From: Musa acuminata AAA Group
Lineage: Eukaryota; Streptophyta; Magnoliopsida; Zingiberales; Musaceae
Direction of reading: 5' to 3'
DNA length: 64,000 bases
NCBI RefSeq assembly: GCF_036884655.1
Contig: NC_088354.1
Span: 18,033,501 to 18,097,500 of the forward strand
Shown here: positions 55,275 through 64,000 of the stretch, piece by piece
Numbering within the stretch: the first letter of the stretch is position 1
Layout: the number at the start of each line of letters is the position of its first letter
Translations under genes and position numbers: made by a program
Notes under the pieces: generated by a model
The model's input: the letters and a program-made list of their open reading frames with translations, nothing else
What the model was told of the DNA's origin: nothing
Database searches by the model: none

Positions 55275-56667
55275 ATTTGTTAAATTTTATTTTTGGACTT
55301 TCTTGATTCTTTGGATCACTCACTTAAATTCTATGCTGATAATTTTGTGATATGAATTTTACATGATGATAAGGTTGTGTGCTTCAATAAAATGTTTACT
55401 TTGATGCTGAAAGTTTCTTTGATGTTGTAATCTCTTTAAATGATGAGCATGTTATCATACAATGATGCAATATCATATTTACTTTGATGATTATGATCTA
55501 TATTGAATATTGAGAATTTTTAATTATATATGATGTAATATTGGATTCTTAACTTTTGAGTGCTACAAGCACTAATGATATTACCTCATGCAAGTAGTGA
55601 TGAAAGACTATGATAAAATATTTTATAAATGCATGAATTGTTTATACATATCTTGATGTTTGATTCATGGATGTCATTGATAAATGCATCTCTCGCGGAT
55701 TTCACTCTTATAAATTTTTAATGAGAAATGGATTTTATGTAATGCTCTTCTCACTATGAAGTTTTATTCATGAATTTCTCCTTCATGTGATACTTCTCTC
55801 CCATGAATTCTTTTCATGAAAATTGAAGGAATTCCAATTAATATATTAATCCTTGAAAGATGAGTTCTCGTGTGTGATAATGAAAGCATTTGTGTGATAA
55901 TTTTCGTAGGGATTTGATTTCATATGGATATCTCGATCCTTTTCATGAATCTTTCTCTTTGTTAAAATGAAAGCATGTTTTCACGAAAACTTATTTATCA
56001 TTTTTGACTTGATTCAAATCATTTCATAAATTTAGTTCGGATTTCCTCCTTACCTTCTTTCCTCTTCTTCAGGCAAAATGTGATGACAAAGGGGGATAAG
56101 TTGTTGGAATCTATCGTTTTAATGTTGATAACATCTAATGATGAGAACTTTTGAGTGTAAAACTTGCTTGATTTTTTTTACCACACTTATATTGTTAAAT
56201 TGTTCTCCTTTTTGTTGATGACAAAGGGGGAGAAATAATACCAAAATGTGATAAATTAATGACAAATGTATGTAATGTATTTCATCATATATACCGGTTA
56301 ATAAATTTCTTTTATTATGATAAGATATCTAGAGCTTAACTTATTATTTTATAATTGATATCTTGCCATGGAATGATAAATTGCTATCTTTGTCATCTTT
56401 TATATTTGAAATATCATACTTGAAAATGGATGTCATGCCTTGACATCATTTTGATAAATATTTGTCATCGTATTTTGAGAATGATAGATCATGATAGGAA
56501 TCATGATATGCATGTTGATAAGTTTAATTAACTTATCTTATTGGTTTGTTTCTTGAATTCAAAGGCCTTGAATTCAAGAATATCTTTTTTTAAGTCTGGC
56601 ATATAGATAAGGGGAGTTAAGGTTAACTCTGTCATCAATTTATTATCATCATAAAAAAGGGGGAGAT
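55275..56667 (+). other. S5 noncoding tail with repeated polypurine tracts
   Basis: A+T-rich sequence parallel to the S1 and S3 tails. GATGACAAAGGGGG tracts occur at about 56082 and 56216, the second preceded by CTCCTTTTTGTT. The tract next to the LTR is at about 56652. No env-like frame is seen. Confidence 0.7.
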
Positions 56668-57913
56668 TGTTGAATCTCGGATTTTGATGATAAAGTCAAA
56701 TATAAATTATTTGATCTAATCTATATGTTGAAAAAAGTATGCAGAATTGACTATGATAGTAGTAAGACATAAAGTAGGGTTTATGCTGGAGTCAAGATCG
56801 AGATCTCATTGGGAGTTTGAGAGTTCGACGGAAGTCTGGATGTTCGTCGGAAGTTCTGCCAAAACCAACCGAGAAGTCTAAGAGCTTGCCAAAGAAGCTC
56901 GTCGGAACTCACGAAGAAGATCGTTGTAAAGTCCAGGAGCTTGCCGAGAGTCCGTCGGAACATTATCGATAGTTTGTCGGATGTTCGCTGGAAGCTTGCC
57001 GAAAGAGCAATTGACGCATCGGAACAAACAGCATTGTAATCATGTCTTAGTTATCATAGTTAGAGCGTAAATTAAGTTAGGAAAGGGAGGTAATCCCACT
57101 AACTTAATTAGGGGCCAACTAGGCCCTTAATAGGGTTGAATTGGGCTGAATTACGCACCTAATTCAGCCCTTGAAAACATGGTCGGCGGTGGCATCGCTT
57201 GGAAGGTAGTGCCCCTGGATTTCTGGGTGGTGGTAGCGCAGGCAGCAATGCTGCCAGCGATGGTACTGCCTAGAGTCAGATCAGCGGTGGTAGTACCACC
57301 CAGTAATGGTGATGGTACCGCCAGTACCCCGGATTTCAGGGATGTGACACTTTTTGGCTCCAATTTTGAAGCCATTGGGGCCTATAAGAACCCCACCCTT
57401 TTCTGCATAAAAGGGTACGAAAGTATTGGCTTAATCTTAAAGTCTTGAGTTATAAAAGTGTTGTAAAAGTTAAAGTTCTCCTCCTTCATCTCTTAGCCTT
57501 GTAACCATCCAAGAAAGAGGAGTGAGACTTGGAAGGGTTGTCTCCTAAACCTGGGAAAAGGAGAAAGTGTTGTAAATGAGTGTTCGATCTTCACCTATTG
57601 AAAGAAGGCCTTTAGTGGACGCCGGTGACCTCGTCGGAGGAGGAATCCGAAAGTGGATGTTGGTCACCTTGACCGAATCATTCTAAATTCCGGTTTGCTT
57701 TTCATTTGTGTAATTTACTTTAGTGCAAACCTCCTTAATCTTCTCTTGCACTTTTACAAAAGCTTTCAAGTTCAACTTCTCTCCGAAACAAATTGAATCG
57801 AAACCATTTTCGTCGGAATCGGTTTTAAACGAAACGAACAATTTTCTGAAATCGTGAAAGTTTTTCACTGCACTAATTCACTACCCCTCTTAGTGTCGCT
57901 CTTGATCCTAACA
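56668..57913 (+). repeat. 3' LTR of S5
   Basis: Starts TGTTGAATCTCGGATTTTG next to AAAAAAGGGGGAGAT (PPT) and ends TTGATCCTAACA. It parallels the 5' LTR. The palindromes at 57185-57330 are partly mutated (GGTGGTAGCGCAGG). The TATA-like CCTATAAGAACCCC near 57380 has one changed base. Confidence 0.9.
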
Positions 57914-57918
57914 GAGGT

Positions 57919-60900
57919 TACATCTTTCCGGAGCTTGCCACTGTCTTATCTTTATGTTATTGACATATATCACATTGTGCTATAAATTTAGCAATAGTAT
58001 TTTTCATCTCTACCCAATAAAATTTTTACTTAATTCTCTCATAGGTTCTAAGAAACCTAGAGTGCCAGGCCACAAGTATGGAATACATCTCTTGAAGAAT
58101 GGTCTTTATACAAGTAGAATTTAGTACAAGCACAATATGTCCCTTATAGCGTAATTCTTTTGAGTCCCAAATTTACTGAGTCATGGAGCCTGGTGCTTCC
58201 TCCAATTTTTTTATGATCTTATTGGTCTTCGGATCTTCCTACCATTCTCTCTTAATATCCTTAAAGAAGTCACTGGTTAGAAGTGAAACGACCAAAAATT
58301 CAGCTTGCTCGGGTAGCCGCGAAAGCGCATCTACAACAATATTCTCTTTCACCTTTTTGTAAGTTATTTCATAATCATATCCAAGAAACTTTGTTACCCA
58401 TTTTTGCTACTCGGAGGAAGATATCTTTTGCTCCAAGAAATATTTTAGGCTTTTATAGTCGGTCTTGATTTGAAAGCGTTGTTCGATCAAGTATAGTCCC
58501 CATTTGGTCACTGCATGCATAATCGCGAGCATCTTCTTATCGTAAATAGTCATCTTGAGATGAAAAAGAGATAATGACTTACTGGTATAAGCAAGGGGGC
58601 AGCTATCTTGTATTAGTACAGCACCAATTTCGACTCCGAAGGCATCGGCTTCAATAACAAAAGTCTTACCGAAGTCGAGTAGCGCTAGTATGGGTGTTGT
58701 CGTCGTCGCGACTTTAAGTTCGTCAAAGGCGATGGTGGCTTTATTTAACCATTGGAAATCATCTTTTTCAGTAAGGAAGTAAGGGGTGCACTGATCTTTC
58801 CATAGTTTTTCACGAACTTGCGGTAGTAGCCTATTAAACCGAGAAAGCTATGTAGCAATTTTATGTTCCTCGGGGTCGACTAGCTATGCATTGCTTCAAT
58901 TTTGGAGGGGTCCATCGCCACACCTTTCTCTGATATGATATGCTCAAGATATTTCACCTTCTATTAAAAAAAACTGTACTTCAATTTTTTGACAAAAAGA
59001 ATATGTTCTCGTAAAATCATCAAAATAAGTCATAAGTGCTGAAAATGACTTTCAAGAGAAGGGCTATAAATAAAGATATCGTCGAAGAAAACCAACACAA
59101 ACTTACGAAGATAATTTCAAAAAATATCATTCATAAGGCTTTGGAAGGTGGAGGGAGCATTGATATGACCAAAGGGTATTACCAAAAATTCGTAGTGGCT
59201 GTTGTGTGTTCGAAAAGTGATTTTCGGTATGTCATCTTCGCATACTCGTATTTGATGATACCCGGATCGAAGGTCCAGCTTTATGAAGGCTCATGCTCCC
59301 TTTAATTCATCAAATAATTCATCTACTACTAGAATAGGGTATTTTTCCTTGACGGTTATGTCGTTGAGAGCTCGGTAATCAACGCACATTCGCCATGTTC
59401 CATCTTTGTTACGTACGAGCAGCACCGGTGAAGAGTAGGGGCTGCAACTTGACCAAATAACTTCTGTTTCAAGCATCTCTTTTACAATCCTTTCTATTTC
59501 ATCCTTTTGGAGATGTGGATACCGATATGGCTGAGTATTTTCTGGAGGTTTTCCTAGAAGAATCGGTATACAATGATCATGTTGACGGGTAGGAGGTAGG
59601 TTGCGCAGTTCATCAAATATATCTGAAAATTCAGCAAGCAAAGGAAGTAGGTTTGGATCTTCAAATTATGTTGGCTCTCCCTTAGTTGGCTACTCAAGTT
59701 GTACCAAAAAGCCGCTATATGCTTTGTGCAAAACCTTCTCTATTCATTGTGTGCAAATCGGCATTAGGTCGCCCCACGTTTCCCATGCAGTATCATTTGT
59801 TTCCCTTCATTATAAAATTTCATAATTAGTTTTATAAAATTTTAGAAAACATCACCTAATCTTATCAGCTATTCGATACTAAGCACCTCCTCATAATCAT
59901 CAAGAGGGAGGAGAAAAAATCTGTAATTATCTCTTGATCCTGCAGCAATAGTTTCACCCGCGGGTACCTATAATCACACTTCAAAATTCATCCGTCGGCG
60001 ATCTTAACATCAAACCTGCTGCAAATCTTGATAGGTAAGGCCATTCGGATAGTAATCTTGCTATTCATAAAATTATTAGTGTTCCCAGTGTCAATAAGAA
60101 TGGTGATAGGTTGTTGCTTCAGAAGTCTTCCCACTTTCATCGTTTGCGGGTTTGTGTAACGTGCAAGGGCATACATCGTAATATCGACTGACTGCTATTC
60201 TTTATCTGCGACCTCTTTCTCATGCTTTGGACCTCCTCTTCTATGTCTTCAAGATGTTCAATCAATAGGAGGCGGCCCCTTTTGCAGCGATGATCGCGGT
60301 TCCACGGCTCGTCGCAATGCCAACAAAGACCCTTTGCTGATCGGTCACGTAGTTCTTCTCTTATCAATTTTTTTGGCAGCGAAAGATAGTTGTGAGTAGA
60401 AGGTGGTTTATATGCCACAGGCTTAGGAGAGGTTCTCATCCTTCGAGCATCTTGGTTGAGTCGTTCTTCTTGTATTCGGGCGAAAGAAATCGTAGCTGTC
60501 ACGGTACGGGACTACCGCGCCTTAACCTCCCTTTTTATCTCTGGTTTGAGTCCTTCGATGAATGTTCCTAACAATTGATGGTAGGTCCAATCACGAGCAA
60601 GGTAGGATAGCTTCTCAAACCTGGTTTGGTACTCTTGAATCGTAGAGGTTTATCGAAACTTTGCGAGTTGACCATCGATATTTTCATACTCCATAGGTCC
60701 GAAATGATTTAGCAGTGCGTCCTTAAATTAATTCCATGTTAGAGCCCCATGATTATATTCTAGCTAATTGTACTATTGAATAGCATCTCCTTCAAGGTGG
60801 ATGATAATAATTTCCACCGTAGCATCATCCGACATTCGTTAGTAGCAAAAGTAACATTCGACACGCGAAATCCACCCAGCCGGGTCTCCTTCTTCCCATC

Positions 60901-61132
60901 GCGGGAAGTTCACCCTCATGCGTGGCTGAAGCATGTCCGAGGGCTATCCCTCCTTCTCTCGAGGCCTCTCTGAACTCTCACCTTGCTGAAATTTGGTTGG
61001 ACTCGGCGATTGTCCAATTCTGAATTCTACAAATAAAGTGCGCAATTTGTCCTCCAAGCGCGATTCAAGTCGCGATTCAATCCGAGATTCTCATGCTTCA
61101 AATTTGGCATCAATTGGATCTTGAGAAGCCAT
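57919..61132 (-). pseudogene. G2 gag, protease, RT, RNaseH and start of integrase
   Basis: It starts MASQDPIDAKFEA at 61132, soon interrupted by a stop. Gag has MRVNFPRWEEGDPAGWIS (60915) and a zinc knuckle CWHCDEPWNRDHRC near 60310. Protease reads ILIDTGNTNNF near 60090, with the catalytic DTG intact. RT at 59641-58980 has [20 protein letters not shown], then FFDDIFIYS near 59070, the family's active site. RNaseH follows at about 58700-58280, and the integrase zinc region lies near 58000. Several stops and frame shifts make it inactive, though it is better kept than G1. Confidence 0.8.
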
Positions 61133-62035
61133 AGTTGTAGATAAGAGATGTCCCTATCTTGTTTTTGTTGATGGGTTAATGGCATGGGGTGGTGAAAGGT
61201 TTAAAAAAATTGAGGATCACAGAAAGGTACTGCAGTAGATTTTTACATCTAAAGTGTAGTAGTTTGGATGTAAAAGGTCAATGGTTTATATTGAGAATTT
61301 TTTGATGAACCTAAAGAGAAATCCGCTATTAGGAAGTTTCAAAGCTATCGTAAAAATTTTGTAGAGATTTCGACAGAAAAAACACTGTAGCAAGATCAAA
61401 CAAACTGTGCTATACGGTTGGAATTCTACAGTGCATCTAGCAACTTGGACGTAAAAAATTAGTGATTTATATTAGGATTTTTTTGACAAAACTAAAGGAA
61501 AATATGATGTTAGGAAGTGTCAAAGCTGTCATAAAATTCTTTTAGAGATTTGGACAGAAAAAACGTAGTAGCAAGATTAAATAAACTGTGCTATGCGGTT
61601 GAAATTCTGTAGTGCATCTAGCAGCTTAGATATAAAATATCAATGGTTTATATTGAGAATTTCATAACAAAACTAAAGAAAAATCCACTGTTAGGAAGTG
61701 TCAAAGCTGTCATAAAAATTTTGTAGAGATTTTGACAAGAAAAACGTAGTAGCAAGATCAAACAAACTGTGCTATGCGGTTGGAATTTGGTAATGCATCT
61801 TTCATCGTAGAGATAAAAATTTTACAACGAAAAATTTATACAGTAATATATGGATGATTTTTTTAGATTTTTAAATAAGGATAACTAAATTATAGCAGTA
61901 GTAAGGTAGGAAACCAGAACCTATTGCAATTCGCGGGGAGATCAAAGGATGATCTGCGGTAGTGGAGATGACGGTAGAATTCAGTGACGATTTTTTAAGT
62001 AATTGTGAGAATTACTTTGGGTGACTGTGGAGAAG
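61133..62035 (-). other. G2 leader with three 180-bp tandem repeats
   Basis: A unit of about 180 bp begins near 61256, 61437 and 61617. Each contains GGATGTAAAA-like text, ATGGTTTATATT, AGGAAGT(T/G)TCAAAGCT and a TTTGTAGAGATTT-like word, and ends in CTGTGCTATGCGGTTGGAATT. The same unit occurs about twice in the G1 leader. Leader similarity to G1 fades at about 62035. Confidence 0.75.
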
Positions 62036-63781
62036 ATGAATTAGAGTCTCATAATTGTATTGTTAAAGCGAATGGTAATGGCATGAAGCTTTCATCAGAG
62101 TGAATTACAGTGTCATGATTGTACTTCCACAGTCAAATGCAGTGTCACAGTTGCAAAATTTCATGTAGGTCACAGTCAACAGATAGTTCGGTTTGCAAGA
62201 TACAAAATAAGCACTAATGATATTTCATGAAGAGAAGCAAATAGAGCTGTTAAAAAGATGCTTTTAGTTGCAAGGAATCCACTGGAAAAGCCTTCTGCAT
62301 GTTTTTTTCTTTTTGTTTCTTTCTGCTGCTTCAAAATGCAGTATGTGTGATATGGTTCAATGAAATATAGGCTGGAGAACACATAGAAGAAGGTAGACAT
62401 ATATTTCTATCAAAATAGATATGAAGAGTCTACATAAGAGAAACATTTTTTTTTTCCAGAGATCTTAAAATCATCTAAATGTTATGATGTTCTAGTGTTA
62501 TACCAACTTAAGTGGGAGGAATAGAAATTAAATTTCCAGCAAGAAATCATTTTATGGGATCCTTCTATCCAAGAAAAGACATGGTAGGACAAACTACCTG
62601 GTCATCAAAATCGATAAGACGTCTTCTCACGAGTTTTAGAATCTCAGTAGTTGTTTGGAACCTGAGAGATTAGTTTCTTGTCTCATTCAAAGTTCAATAT
62701 ATGGGGGTCACACAGAGACTAGCGGAATTCTTGTATTCCTTTTCAATGAAAGTAATTCTAAATTTGTAACAGGATGAAAGACTATAATGAAAGAGCCTGC
62801 AACTAGAAATGGCATAGTATATGAAAGGCCTATATCCATCATCAATTGAATGCAATCTATACAAATCCTTGCAACAAATTGGAGAAATCCAACATAGTTT
62901 TACAGTTGAATCTATGTAGATGGATTATGTCACAGGAAATAACAAATTAACTTATTATTTGAATACATTAAACAGCCTCTTCTGAGATATTATTGGACAG
63001 ATGGGAAACAAAAGTACGAAATATTAGAAATGAATGTAAATTATGAAATACAGGTGTCAGGGCTCAAAGATGATTCTGCATTCCTGATTTTGCTTTACAT
63101 CATAGCTAAACAACAATAACTTCCTGGAGCAAGAGTCCCCAAATCACTACAAATATTGCTTTTCATCATCTTCGCACATGGCAACAACAATACAAGTTCA
63201 CATATCACAACAAGCCCTAAGAATTGCCTAGTCTGCGGGAAGCCTTACAACAATTGGCGCAGGAAATCACTTCACATTATCAGCAGGTTTGTTGGAAGGA
63301 ACTTTTTTTTTGCATGTCTCATGATCTTTTTTAACACAGAGTAACTGCACTAGCTAACAGAGAGAATTTAATGTGTTTCATCATCTTTATGTGTGGGGCA
63401 CATGAAGCAAAAGAAAATGATATGCGTCCCTATGTTTATGGTTGTGTCCAGGTCTGACCATTGATGGAGATGATTCGTACCGGACAAATGAAAGTGACAA
63501 CTCACAAACTTATTGTATTTTTCATCATACCCAAATTAACACTAAGAAAACAAAACATTGTATTTCTTTCCCAAACTTGATAAGAAATGTATAACGTTTT
63601 TGTGAAAAAGGAAAAAAGAAAAGGTCAGAAAAGCCCAATCTAATTGCTGCTCTATCACTCAAATAAGAATTATGTACACAAAGCATCATTAAAAAAACAG
63701 ATCTTAAAGGCTGAATATATGGTACCCAATTAATGTAGCTGTTAAACAGCCTGCAGAAGCATGGACTCAAGCAAGTCTAAT
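62036..63781. other. Host sequence, no gene recognised
   Basis: A+T-rich DNA with short open frames on both strands that match nothing I know. The first 150 bases hold a loose repetition of the words TCATAATTGTA / TCATGATTGTA and AGAGTGAATTACAGTG. It may include intron or 3' flank of the gene whose possible last exon begins at 63782. Confidence 0.4.
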
Positions 63782-64000
63782 TTATATAGTGATACTCAGG
63801 CAAACAACAATATGGTTTCCTGCATCATAAGGTTTAAACAAATACCTATCTCTTCTCTGGCTCATAGCTGGCGTTAGAGAGATATAGCGATGTTCCAGCA
63901 GAGCAGGGAGCACTCCTTCAACATAATCAAATTGGCCTTTGCGTTTGCTGCAGTCCACCCTAAAGGGTTCTCTCGATGTGATTTCCTCTGGCAACTCTTT
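63782..64000 (-). CDS. Possible C-terminal exon of an unidentified - strand gene
   Basis: An open frame enters from the right edge and ends in a stop at about 63782. It reads LPEEITSREPFRVDCSKRKG, then DYVEGVLPALLEHRYISL and RYLFKPYDAGNHIVVCLSI. The composition is protein-like and the frame stays open from the window edge, but I do not recognise the family. A donor-like AG|GTATTTG near 63840 means that the last 20 codons could be intron read-through. The 5' part of the gene would lie beyond the window. Confidence 0.4.
   Translation of the reverse strand, partial: KELPEEITSREPFRVDCSKRKGQFDYVEGVLPALLEHRYISLTPAMSQRRDRYLFKPYDAGNHIVVCLSITI

Larger units (their letters stand above)
49335..57913 (+). 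mobile_element. Sirevirus-like Ty1/copia retrotransposon S5, nested in G2
   Basis: A full-length + strand element with 1.25-kb LTRs at 49335-50589 and 56668-57913 and the exact target duplication GAGGT (49330-49334 and 57914-57918). The PBS has one change (TAGTATCAGAGCA). Gag, protease, integrase, RT and RNaseH follow in copia order, then a 1.4-kb noncoding tail with repeated polypurine tracts. Stops and frameshifts occur throughout. Its position inside G2 shows it is the younger of the two. Confidence 0.9.
47853..62035 (-). mobile_element. Ty3/gypsy chromovirus G2, 5'-truncated, with nested S5
   Basis: A - strand relative of G1. The 3' LTR is at 47853-48222, then pol (48240-49334 and 57919-60200), gag (to 61132) and leader (to about 62035). 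S5 splits the integrase region, flanked by GAGGT on both sides. The match to the G1 leader ends near 62035, about 40 bases short of where the PBS should be, so the PBS and 5' LTR are missing. No target duplication can therefore be checked. It keeps a fuller integrase and the RT and protease active sites that G1 has lost. Confidence 0.85.

Noticed and set aside
55275..56667. Envelope-like gene in the sirevirus tails
   Set aside because: Some sireviruses carry one, but no long frame or membrane segment exists in the tails of S1, S2, S3 or S5.

Overview
This is eukaryotic nuclear DNA from a flowering plant, with GT-AG introns, A+T-rich intergenic DNA and nested LTR retrotransposons. The retroelement types (sirevirus-like Ty1/copia with G+C-rich palindromes in the LTRs, a short-LTR copia, a chromodomain Ty3/gypsy) and the general look suggest a monocot, perhaps Zingiberales such as Musa or Ensete. 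That placement is a low-confidence guess from memory. Most of the window is retrotransposon.

Layout. (1) 1-1388: the last four exons of a 2-oxoglutarate dehydrogenase E2 (DLST) gene on the + strand, the only clearly functional host gene here. (2) 1730-4400: a degenerate tandem repeat, then a broken unidentified gene on the - strand with a 252-bp tandem exon duplication. (3) 4842-10378: a copia element (call it C1, - strand) with short LTRs and TSD TATAT, split by a solo chromovirus LTR at 7025-7393. (4) 10384-14887: host DNA with a hAT transposase relic (+) and an orphan first exon of ribosomal protein eL32 (-). (5) 14888-28931: sirevirus-like S1 (-), whose right LTR is interrupted by chromovirus G1 (+, 23522-28833, TSD CTTAC). 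(6) 28957-37658: sirevirus-like S2 (-, TSD CTTCC). It has an intact gag, but its pol has been replaced by a 2.2-kb foreign segment carrying an intact 369-codon ORF. (7) 37664-38600: a pol-deleted derivative of the C1 family. (8) 39360-40069 and 47390-47852: relics of an unidentified coding sequence, split by gag-only sirevirus-like S3 (+, 40070-47389, TSD GTAGT). (9) 47853-62035: chromovirus G2 (-), split by sirevirus-like S5 (+, 49335-57913, TSD GAGGT) and lacking its 5' LTR. (10) 62036-64000: host DNA ending in what may be the last exon of an unidentified - strand gene.

How it works together. S2 and S3 keep LTRs, PBS, PPT and a gag ORF but no pol, so they could only move using enzymes from a full relative. 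S1 and S5 show the full gag-protease-integrase-RT-RNaseH order but carry many stops and frameshifts. The most unusual object is S2, with its sense-oriented ORF whose upstream region copies the palindrome-then-TATA-like layout of these LTRs. All positions, splice sites, TSDs and motifs were read by eye. Family names come from memory of motifs, and no similarity search or computed identity was possible.
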